This document shows positions 1 to 5,713 of a DNA stretch of 8,520 bases, piece after piece. The notes beneath the pieces were generated by a model. It did no database searches and was not told the DNA's origin. It worked only from the letters and a program-made list of their open reading frames with translations. A program made the translations under genes and the position numbers. The DNA is from Spirochaetaceae bacterium (lineage in GTDB: Bacteria > Spirochaetota > Spirochaetia > Treponematales > Breznakiellaceae). Each line of letters begins with the position of its first letter. Position 1 is the stretch's first letter. Where the stretch lies: assembly GCA_031255315.1 (NCBI GenBank), contig JAIRSS010000109.1, positions 1-8,520 on the forward strand, given 5' to 3'.

Positions 1-50
1 GACGGGGAGAGACAAAAAATCAGAAACAACGTAACGATTTTTTCCTTCAT
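1..50 (-). CDS. N-terminus of a probable secreted or membrane protein (partial)
   Basis: Only the first 16 codons are inside the window. They read MKEKIVTLFLIFCLSP, a short basic start followed by a hydrophobic stretch, as in a signal peptide or a first membrane segment. The ATG at 50-48 is preceded by AGGA at 64-61, about ten nucleotides upstream, which is an acceptable Shine-Dalgarno site. The frame is open to the edge of the window. Nothing can be said about the mature protein. The call rests on the hydrophobic start plus the ribosome binding site, and with so few codons it could be chance. Confidence 0.45.
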   Translation of the reverse strand, partial: MKEKIVTLFLIFCLSP

Positions 51-106
51 TTCATTTTCTTCCTAATAATTATCGGGTAAAAAACAAAAAATCTAAGATC
101 GCATGA

Positions 107-118
107 GGGGAATTCCCC
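107..118. repeat. 12-bp perfect palindrome GGGGAATTCCCC
   Basis: The bases GGGGAATTCCCC read the same on both strands. The site lies 57 bp upstream of the start of the minus-strand partial gene, a plausible place for an operator. It has no unpaired loop, so it is more likely a protein binding site than an RNA hairpin, or simply chance. No second copy was seen in the window. Confidence 0.4.
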
Positions 119-195
119 ATAAGAAACGTTACATAAATAAAATGTACAATTTGCGGGCTGCTTTCGGAATTCGCACGGAAGCGCGGCGGAGGCTG

Positions 196-365
196 CTAAA
201 CGGAGCGGGCGGCCGAAAAGGCGTTGATTTTGCCTCCAACCACTGTACCTTCGGTCTGAACCCGGATAAAAGCGGCTGCTTTGGCGGAATCCGAGAACAC
301 CGCTATCCATTTTTCGCATAAACCGATTAAATCCTGCTCTCATTTGGGTATCCCTGCCCTTTCAT
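196..365 (-). pseudogene. Possible remnant of a small ORF behind a strong ribosome binding site
   Basis: AAGGAGG at 378-372 lies six nucleotides before an ATG at 365-363 on the minus strand, the best Shine-Dalgarno match in the left part of the window. The ORF stops after 12 codons (MKGQGYPNESRI, TAA at 329-327). A different frame continues from about 327 with a more protein-like stretch, including KAAAFIRVQTEGTVVGGKIN, and ends at TAG 198-196. Together they could be a roughly 56-residue protein with one frameshift. I do not recognise a family. It could equally be a real 12-codon peptide or a chance ribosome binding site. Confidence 0.22.
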
Positions 366-428
366 GGCAATCCTCCTTGTCCCAGACACACCCCCAACCG
401 TCCCGAACGCGGGTATAAAACCTTTCCA

Positions 429-443
429 GCCGCCTTTGGCGGT
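429..443 (-). terminator. Small GC hairpin downstream of the XRE gene
   Basis: CCGCC at 430-434 and GGCGG at 438-442 form a 5-bp stem with a three-base loop, and 429/443 can add a G-T pair. It lies about 45 bp beyond the stop of the minus-strand XRE gene. On the minus strand it is followed by a mixed stretch reaching TTTT only after several bases, so it is a weak intrinsic terminator at best. Confidence 0.3.
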
Positions 444-488
444 CTCAAAAACGCCTGTTCAGTATATACCGGCTGCGAATAGGGGACA

Positions 489-806
489 TTACTTGCGGGG
501 ATCAACCAGGTTTTTTTCGAAATATTCATCAAGTAACTGCTTCATGTCTCCCTTGATCTCCTGCCGGAGCCGTTCAAGTTTTTCATCCGTGGAATAGGAT
601 TCCATGAACAGCCGATAAGATTCGATGTTCAGCGCACCGGCGATGCGTTGTACGAGGTCAAGGGTTGGGAAACTCCGGGCAATTTCTATCATCCCAATAT
701 GGTGCGTTGACACATCAACCTTTTCAGCCAGTTTCTCCTGCGTTAAGCCGCTTTTCCGTCGGTATTCCTTCATATTTTTGGCAAAAATTTCTCCGAGCCG
801 CTCCAT
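489..806 (-). CDS. XRE-family HTH transcriptional regulator, 105 aa
   Basis: This small protein is nearly all one Cro/C1-type helix-turn-helix domain (residues about 5-61). The recognition region is LTQEKLAEKVDVSTHHIGMI at residues 21-40, with the family pattern of T-Q-x-x-L-A-x-x-x-x-V-S at the turn. Residues 70-98 are charged and probably helical, which would suit a dimerisation tail. Such proteins are usually autoregulatory repressors. The ATG at 806-804 has a weak AGG Shine-Dalgarno site six nucleotides upstream. The upstream region holds two dyads (807-824, 851-869) that are natural candidates for its operators, and a promoter facing the other way. The gene stands alone, so it may be a leftover of a mobile or lipoprotein locus. 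The target genes are unknown. Confidence 0.85.
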   Translation of the reverse strand: MERLGEIFAKNMKEYRRKSGLTQEKLAEKVDVSTHHIGMIEIARSFPTLDLVQRIAGALNIESYRLFMESYSTDEKLERLRQEIKGDMKQLLDEYFEKNLVDPRK

Positions 807-824
807 TTACTACCTATAAAGTAA
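807..824. promoter_or_regulatory. Candidate operator dyad over the XRE ribosome binding site
   Basis: TTACT at 807-811 and AGTAA at 820-824 form an inverted repeat with eight bases between the arms. It directly abuts the XRE start codon and covers its weak Shine-Dalgarno site. It shares the TTACT/AGTA arms with the dyad at 851-869, which suggests two sites for one repressor. Assignment to this XRE protein is inference from position. Confidence 0.4.
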
Positions 825-844
825 TACTAAAGATTTTTCTCTAC

Positions 845-873
845 TTGACTTACTATCCAATGTATAGTATTCT
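845..873 (+). promoter_or_regulatory. Sigma70-type promoter reading toward the decayed lipoprotein gene
   Basis: The plus strand has TTGACT at 845-850 (five of six to the -35 consensus), a 17-base spacer, and TATTCT at 868-873 (four of six to the -10 consensus). Transcription would start near 880 and cross the structured leader before the lipoprotein start at 1068. The dyad TACTAT-N7-ATAGTA at 851-869 fills the spacer and touches the -10, so a bound repressor would block the polymerase. A weaker face-to-face minus-strand candidate for the XRE gene (TTGATA 881-876, GATAGT 857-852) overlaps the same dyad. Confidence 0.5.
851..869. promoter_or_regulatory. Candidate operator dyad TACTAT-N7-ATAGTA
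   Basis: TACTAT at 851-856 and ATAGTA at 864-869 are a perfect 6-bp inverted repeat with a 7-base centre, the usual shape of an XRE dimer site. It lies inside the plus-strand promoter spacer and about 45 bp upstream of the XRE start codon, so one protein could control both directions. The sequence is AT-rich, which raises the chance of accidental dyads. Confidence 0.45.
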
Positions 874-917
874 ATTATCAATGATATAATAATTTGATAT
901 TTGTTTAGGGAGGCGCC

Positions 918-1050
918 GCAATCCCAAGGAGTTTGGTGTGCTTCGCGCTTAAAATCCCCAAGCGCAACAGGCTGCTAGAGGATTGAGTGTCCGGCTTTTG
1001 ATACCCATCTTGTAGGCGGAAAACCCCAAAAGAGGCATGGATAGGCCTCG
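918..1050 (+). promoter_or_regulatory. Candidate structured 5' leader RNA
   Basis: The leader between the promoter and the lipoprotein start can form several stems. CAATCC (919-924) pairs with GGATTG (980-985) and encloses GCGCTT (945-950) with AAGCGC (960-965). CTTTTG (995-1000) pairs with CAAAAG (1027-1032). GAGGC (1032-1036) pairs with GCCTC (1045-1049), five bases before the Shine-Dalgarno site AAGGAG at 1055-1060. This could be a cis-regulatory RNA, but it matches none of the riboswitch consensus sequences I know. No folding energy or covariation could be computed here, and a GC-rich 150-nt stretch will offer some stems by chance. Confidence 0.3.
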
Positions 1051-1067
1051 CCTCAAGGAGTTGTACG

Positions 1068-1550
1068 ATGAAAAGAAAACTTTTCGGTATTGCGGGGGCA
1101 TTGGCGGTGTTGCTGATGTCCGTTCTGGTTCTGGCGAGGCGCCGGATCCGAACAATAAAACAGGACCAAACACCAACTCTGTTAAAACTGTGGAATCAAT
1201 CACGGTTGCCTCACCGCCTAATAAGACGGTTTAGATGGCAGGGGAAGGCTTTAGCAACGCGGGGGTTAGCGGTACGCGCTGGTTATTCAGACTGAAGTAC
1301 CGCACAGGTTACCGATTATACACTGGCATGGCAGGGTTCAGGTTTAGTAGAGGGCAATTCGTCAATCACCATCGAGACTGGAGAAAAAACTATAACCATG
1401 GAGGCTGTTCCAAAACAGTGCGCATTAGCGCACCGTCAATTAGGTTTGGAACAGCCTCTATTGCTTATCAGGCAAAAACCTCTGAATTCACCATCACCGT
1501 GAATCCATTTACCTATATACTTTCTGTTTTCAGCAGTCCAAGTAGTCAGA
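1068..1550 (+). pseudogene. Decayed lipoprotein gene with a bacterial Ig-like domain
   Basis: A strong Shine-Dalgarno site (AAGGAG, 1055-1060) precedes ATG 1068 and a signal sequence of about 23 residues that begins MKRKLFGIAGALAVLL and ends SVLVLA, where a lipobox cysteine would be expected. The protein then continues in other frames: GEAPDPNNKTGPNTN and VESITVASPPNKTV (about 1132-1231), then GKALATRGLAVRAGYSD up to a TGA at 1293-1295, then STAQVTDYTLAWQGSGL onward to about 1397, and after an inserted palindrome AYQAKTSEFTITVNP (1463-1507). Joined, this is a typical Big-type Ig-like domain of surface proteins. Lesions seen are a small deletion that probably removed the lipobox, a frameshift near 1232, a nonsense codon (probably GGA to TGA) and the insertion at 1400-1459. 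The 3' part is missing, replaced by the IS630 remnant. Confidence 0.6.
1400..1461. mobile_element. 60-nt palindromic MITE-like insertion
   Basis: GAGGCTGTTCCAAA (1401-1414) is repeated in inverted orientation as TTTGGAACAGCCTC (1445-1458), 14 of 14 bases. Inside is a second hairpin, GTGCGC (1418-1423) with GCGCAC (1428-1433) and loop ATTA. The element interrupts the Ig-like domain. Removing 62 bases, that is the 60-base element plus one copy of an AT dinucleotide found on both sides (1398-1399 and 1460-1461), joins codons for TIT to IAYQ in one frame. The size, the terminal inverted repeats and the two-base duplication resemble a miniature inverted-repeat element. The mobilising transposase is unknown, and its ends do not match those proposed for the neighbouring IS630 copy. 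Confidence 0.6.
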
Positions 1551-2707
1551 CACGATTGTAAGACAGGATAAAATGGTGTATGCTCCCAGACAGAGCAACG
1601 AAAGGGGAGAGGTCTATGTCAGAAAAACGGTATCTGGCAACACTGACAACGGAAGAGGAAAAACAGCTTCGTGACATCATGAACCGGGGAAAGCACGGCG
1701 CTGGAAACACAGATGGGCGCAGGCGTTACTGTGCGCCCATGAAGGCTGTACCGATATAATGACAGCGGAGCGGACCGGCATGCAGCGCCGGTCGGTGGGA
1801 GCCCTGCGGCAGCGGTTTGTGGAGGAAGGGTTTGAGACCACGCTGGAGGGGAAGCCCCGGAGGCGTCGGCTCCGGGCCCTTGCGGGGGAAGACGAGGCGC
1901 GGCTTACCGCCCTGGTCTGCGGACCGGATCCGGAGGGCGGAGCCTGTTGGACCGTGCGGTTATGGGCGGATGTCTGGGTGGCTTTTGAGCACACCGACAC
2001 AAAGACGGTATCCCGGGAGACTATCCAGCGGACATTAAAAAAACCGAACTTAAACCCTGGCAGAACCAGGAATGGTGCATCCCGAATGGAGGATGTGCTG
2101 GATGGGTATAGCTGGGAACGGGACGAAAGCGCCCGTTGGTGTGCGTGGATGAGAGTCCGAAGCAGTTGATAGGGGAAATCCGGCTTCCCCCACCGGTGGA
2201 GCCGGGGAAACCGGCGCGTTTTGATACGGAGTATATGCGGAGCGGGACCTGCGATGTCTTCATTTTTGCCGCCCCGCTTGAAGGCTGGAGGAGGGCTGAG
2301 ATCCCGGAACGGCGGACCCGGGCGGACTGGGCGGAACAAATACGGCGCCTGGCGGACGGGGATTTTCCGCAAGCTGAAAAGATCGTACTGGTGATGGACA
2401 ATCTGAACACCCTACCGCGGCCTCTTTGTATGAAGGGTTTCCGCCGGAAGAAGCGAAAGGGATAAAGGACAAACTGGAGTTTCAGTACGCGCCGCAGCAC
2501 GGAAGCCGACTGAACCTGGTGGAGATGGAGACGAGTGTGCTGAACAGACAGGGGCTGTCGCGACGGATACCCAGATAGACCGGATGCGGAAGGAAGCGGC
2601 GGCATGGGACCCGAATCGGAACCAGGAAGCCTGTAAGATCAACCGGCAATTTTCCACCGCCGACGTCCGCATTAAACTCAAACGGCTTTACCATGGTTTG
2701 AATCGTG
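1551..2707 (+). mobile_element. Degenerate IS630-family insertion sequence
   Basis: The element is defined by its decayed transposase gene (1616-2700). CACGATT at 1551-1557 and AATCGTG at 2701-2707 are inverted repeats of each other, and a few further inward positions also match (13 of 21 in an ungapped comparison), so they may be the terminal repeats of a worn copy. I see no clear TA target duplication of the kind expected for IS630. The boundaries are therefore tentative. The left end falls inside the broken lipoprotein gene and the right end lies nine bases from the stop of the NYN gene, so insertion and later deletion probably joined two unrelated loci. Confidence 0.55.
1616..2700 (+). 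pseudogene. IS630-family transposase, broken by multiple frameshifts
   Basis: ATG 1616 follows a GGGGAGAGG Shine-Dalgarno site. The protein begins MSEKRYLATLTTEEEKQLRD and then changes frame near 1690 to WAQALLCAHEGCTDI and MTAERTGMQRRSVGALRQRF, the helix-turn-helix region. A one-base loss near 2051 and a deletion near 2075 remove part of the middle. The DDE catalytic core follows: VCVDESPKQ (first Asp, 2148-2150), LVMDNLNT (second Asp, 2397-2399), a one-base loss near 2413, then HGSRLNLVEMETSVLNRQ (Glu, 2522-2524), where the family usually has Trp for the Arg. A frameshift near 2567 leads to DTQIDRMRKEAAAWDPNRN and FSTADVRIKLKRLY. At least six indels are present, so it cannot be active. All three catalytic residues are still recognisable. 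The last frame has lost its stop and runs on across the NYN gene. Confidence 0.85.
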
Positions 2708-2715
2708 ACTCTCTC

Positions 2716-3528
2716 CTAGGGATTCACCTTCCGCTTTTTCCGGCGTATGTAAACCTGACGGCCCGAACCGGCGGCGTTGGTGCGTTCTTCCGCCTCAAAT
2801 TGAGGAATTGCCCGGAAAAGATCGCCCAGTTTGCGGAAACCGTAATTCCGGGGGTCAAACTCGCTGGACTGGTTGTTGATTTTCTGCCCAACCGCGCCCA
2901 GATACGCCCAGCCGGATTCATCGGCAAGGTCGTCAACCGCGTCGCTGAGCAATTTGAGGAGTTTGCGATCCACCTTGAATTCCTTGCGCGTCTTGGAGGC
3001 GGGCCGGGATTCGTCTTCATCGGCTTCTTCCTGGACGGCCAGGAGTATCTCGGTATAGATGAATTTGTCGCAGGCCGAAACAAAGGCGCGGGGGGTCTTC
3101 TTCTCTCCAAAACCGTAGACCGTAAGGCCGCTTTCCCGCAGCCGCGCCGCCAAACGGGTAAAATCGGAATCGCTTGAAACAATACAGAAGCCGTCGAGCT
3201 TTCCGCTGTAGAGCAGGTCCATCGCGTCGATGATCATGGCTGAGTCGGTGGCGTTTTTGCCGGACGTATACGAAAATTGCTGAATGGGTTGAATGGCGTA
3301 TTCCAGGAGCCGGTCTTTCCAGGACCGGAGGTTGGTGCTGGTCCAGTCGCCGAAGATGCGTTTAACGCTGGCGACCCCGTATTTGGCTACTTCTCCCAGA
3401 AGCCCTTCGATTATGGCCGGCTGAGTATTGTCCGCATCGATGAGGACCGCGAGTTTGGCCTGGCTCATCTCCGGAACCGGATTGGAAAATTGATCGGAAA
3501 ACTGGTTTGAAAGGGGAAATAATGGCAT
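2716..3528 (-). CDS. NYN-domain (PIN-like) putative nuclease with C-terminal LOTUS/OST-HTH-like domain, 270 aa
   Basis: The N-terminal domain (residues about 24-165) is an NYN/DUF88 (LabA-like) PIN-fold domain. The acidic residues expected for metal-dependent nuclease activity are present: AVLIDADN (residues 27-34), NATDSAMIIDAMD (92-104) and VSSDSDF (117-123). Many characterised NYN proteins act on RNA, but the substrate here is unknown. After an acidic linker (about 169-182), residues 185-262 (DRKLLKLLSDAVDD through GFRKLGDLFRAIPQFE to RQVYIRR) resemble the LOTUS/OST-HTH nucleic-acid-binding domain that often follows NYN. A TTG start at 3540 is possible, but GGAG at 3538-3535 lies six bases before ATG 3528, so ATG is preferred. 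That ATG is one base after the upstream stop, so translation is probably coupled to the helicase-associated gene. The stop is nine bases from the IS remnant, so the C-terminus may have been altered. Confidence 0.82.
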   Translation of the reverse strand: MPLFPLSNQFSDQFSNPVPEMSQAKLAVLIDADNTQPAIIEGLLGEVAKYGVASVKRIFGDWTSTNLRSWKDRLLEYAIQPIQQFSYTSGKNATDSAMIIDAMDLLYSGKLDGFCIVSSDSDFTRLAARLRESGLTVYGFGEKKTPRAFVSACDKFIYTEILLAVQEEADEDESRPASKTRKEFKVDRKLLKLLSDAVDDLADESGWAYLGAVGQKINNQSSEFDPRNYGFRKLGDLFRAIPQFEAEERTNAAGSGRQVYIRRKKRKVNP

Positions 3529-3529
3529 A

Positions 3530-5713
3530 TTATTCTCCAAAAATTGATGGTTTAATCAGCCGCAAAAGGCTGATTTTTCCCAGAGGCAGACGTATTTCCG
3601 TCCCCTCAGGCAGAGTCGTGAGCGTCAGGATGGTTTCGCCGCCCCGCTTTTCCAGCGCCGGCGGGACCCCCATACAGCGGCTTGATTCGCTTTCCGGAGT
3701 TATCCAGTGGATCTCCACCAGGGATTTACGGGCGACAGCCTGTTTTGCCAACAGGTATTTTCCCACATAATCAAGGGTGTGGGCCTCCGTCTTTTCATTA
3801 CGCACCGCGCCGCTTACCAACTGCGACTCGCTCACGATGAGCCGCCGGTTTATACGGGCGGAAAGTTCGTCCATCTCAGGTTTAGGAAGGGTCAGCTTCC
3901 GCAGGGCCTGGCGGAAGCGTTCTTGATAGGTCTGGGCGGGCGCCTGGGCGTATACCCACTCCTGGGGGCCTGGCCGGGAACGCTCCGCAGCCCCTTCCCG
4001 CACCGGAACCAGCGGCGGGTTTTTGAGGGGGGGATAGGGCGATGACGTCCGCGCCGGCGCGGTCTGCGGGACGGGATCGGTTCCGTCCTCCCCGGGGGGG
4101 TATATCCAGGTCCCGGCGGGAGCGCTCTCCGCCGGAAACGGCGGCGTGGCTATGATGTCCACCCCCGCCTTCCGCAGACTCTGAACAGCTTCATGCATCT
4201 CCACAGGGGAATGTCCCGGACAAGACAGAAGGTATACCCCCGGCCCAAGCTCGCGGGCAATCAGGGACGCGATGGGTTCGACCGTAACCAGATAGCGCCG
4301 GCTTTCTGAAAGGACCAGCACCGTTCCCTGATGCACCGCGACATCCGCATACCGGGTTTCCCAGTCACGCAGCTTCCAGACAAGGCTCTGGTCCGCAGGT
4401 TTCCTGGAAAGCCGCTCCAGGCGTTCTATCATGGCCCCGGCGTCAAGCCCAAAGTCGAATCCCCGGATCACCGATTCCTTGGTCAGTTCAAACCGGACCG
4501 CCGTCCCGGCCTCCTGTATCGAACAGAAGGCGGTCAAGCTCAGGGCGTCGGCAAAGGGGACCTCCGGGTAGAGGATGCAAGAAAAAGGAGCGTCCATAGC
4601 GATTACCGGCCCGGCGGCTTCACCGGGCTCGGAGGCCGGGACCGGAACCCGCTGTAGGAAGGCCGTACCAGCGGAGGGAACGCCGCTTCCGCATACCGGC
4701 GCGATAAGGCCGACGGTCTCCAGGGCTTTCAGGAAAGCGTCCGCCCCTTCCGTCCCTATGCTCAGGGGGATCATGCCTACTTCGCCCCACCGGGGATTCC
4801 CGGCTTCGCTCCGTTCAAGGAGCTCCACCAGGCGTTTAAGGGTGGACAGAGGGTAGACATGTCCTTCCTTTAGCGAGCCGATAAAGCGGTGAACCAACTG
4901 GGCCAGCTTCTGGGTCCTGCCCCAATGAGGGTAGCGAATTATGGGATCGGGATCGCGGCAATAGCTGTAGATGCCCCCGGCCCAGTATTCCCGCCTCTCC
5001 AGGGGAGACAGGTCCCGGAAAAGGGTGAGCCGCCGCGTGTTTATGTTCAGCCGGCCTCCTTCGGATGAAAAAAGGCTGATGTTGTACAGTCCGCCGATAA
5101 GACGCTCAATATCCATCGATGGGAACATCCGCTTCCCCTCGTCCGCAGCTTTTTTCCGCACCCTCCCGTCGGTCCGGAAGAATTCGCCCTGAGCAAACAA
5201 AAAAGCGAAGAGCCCGGCAAGAATACGGTCATCCGGGGCGGGGATCTCTTCAGTTCCGGGCTGAACCGGAAACGCCGGCAGAAGGCCGCTCACATCCGTT
5301 ACGAAGGGGGAGAGTACCGGCGCCAGGACGGGATTCAGGGACAGGCGGTACGCCCCGTCTTCCCGGAAGCGGTACACGATGAGCCGCTCTTCCAGGTTAA
5401 GGAGCATCCGGTGTATGTCCAGATAGGAATATTCCCCGGAGAAAAAACTTTCCAGTTCCCCCGGAGCGGGTTCTTCCAGAAGGGTAATGGCGGCGATGAC
5501 GCGGCGGTCCGCCTCATCAATATACGCGGCGATGATCTCCAGGATTTCCCGGCGGGACAGGAAGGAAACCAGGTCTTCCATTAAACGGTGCTTGGTGAAC
5601 GGAGTCTTGATGTTGCCGAGCACGCTCCGCATCAGGTTTAAATAGGCGTTATCCGGCAAGGTGAGGAGGGCGGCTTTCCATTCATCTTCCGTCCTAAAGG
5701 GTATTTGTCTCAT
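3530..5713 (-). CDS. Helicase-associated protein, partner of the XPB-like helicase, 727 aa
   Basis: No helicase motifs are present. Residues about 377-452 match the Helicase_C_3 / XPB-associated domain pattern (CILYPEVP, then AVRFELTKESVIRGFDFGLD, then LERLSRKPADQSLVWKLRDW), followed by VLVLSESRRYLVTVEP and an SLRKAGV segment. The order is that of the protein encoded next to XPB in mycobacteria (Rv0862c type, about 750 aa). The N-terminal 330 residues look helical and may be repeated winged-helix modules. Residues about 530-585 are a proline-rich linker, and the C-terminus (645-722, AKQAVARKSLVEIHWITPE) resembles a WYL-like beta domain. The ATG at 5713-5711 overlaps the helicase stop as ATGA. 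A GTG start 18 codons upstream exists but would overlap the helicase by 58 bases and is less likely. Its biochemical role is unknown; a regulator or scaffold of the helicase is inferred from linkage. Confidence 0.75.
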   Translation of the reverse strand: MRQIPFRTEDEWKAALLTLPDNAYLNLMRSVLGNIKTPFTKHRLMEDLVSFLSRREILEIIAAYIDEADRRVIAAITLLEEPAPGELESFFSGEYSYLDIHRMLLNLEERLIVYRFREDGAYRLSLNPVLAPVLSPFVTDVSGLLPAFPVQPGTEEIPAPDDRILAGLFAFLFAQGEFFRTDGRVRKKAADEGKRMFPSMDIERLIGGLYNISLFSSEGGRLNINTRRLTLFRDLSPLERREYWAGGIYSYCRDPDPIIRYPHWGRTQKLAQLVHRFIGSLKEGHVYPLSTLKRLVELLERSEAGNPRWGEVGMIPLSIGTEGADAFLKALETVGLIAPVCGSGVPSAGTAFLQRVPVPASEPGEAAGPVIAMDAPFSCILYPEVPFADALSLTAFCSIQEAGTAVRFELTKESVIRGFDFGLDAGAMIERLERLSRKPADQSLVWKLRDWETRYADVAVHQGTVLVLSESRRYLVTVEPIASLIARELGPGVYLLSCPGHSPVEMHEAVQSLRKAGVDIIATPPFPAESAPAGTWIYPPGEDGTDPVPQTAPARTSSPYPPLKNPPLVPVREGAAERSRPGPQEWVYAQAPAQTYQERFRQALRKLTLPKPEMDELSARINRRLIVSESQLVSGAVRNEKTEAHTLDYVGKYLLAKQAVARKSLVEIHWITPESESSRCMGVPPALEKRGGETILTLTTLPEGTEIRLPLGKISLLRLIKPSIFGE

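Larger units (their letters stand above)
51..488. other. Intergenic stretch without a convincing gene
   Basis: About 440 bases lie between the partial gene at the left edge and the XRE repressor. Open frames exist on both strands but have arginine-rich, unbiased compositions typical of chance frames. Recognisable items are a 12-bp palindrome at 107-118, a strong Shine-Dalgarno site followed by a very short ORF on the minus strand (378-327), and a hairpin at 430-442. The stretch may be the remains of a small gene, but I recognise no family in any frame. Confidence 0.5.

Noticed and set aside
47..343. 98-codon open frame on the minus strand
   Set aside because: Composition is rich in Arg, Phe and Ser without domain features, and it has no ribosome binding site of its own. 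The better-supported start nearby is in another frame.
918..1050. Leader considered as a c-di-GMP, TPP or cobalamin riboswitch
   Set aside because: The conserved core sequences of these classes are not present.
1401..1458. Inverted repeat considered as an intrinsic terminator
   Set aside because: No U-tract follows either arm, and removing the element restores a coding frame, so insertion explains it better.
2584..3177. 197-codon plus-strand open frame
   Set aside because: Only the first 35-40 codons are transposase C-terminus; the rest is read antisense through the NYN gene because the transposase stop is lost.
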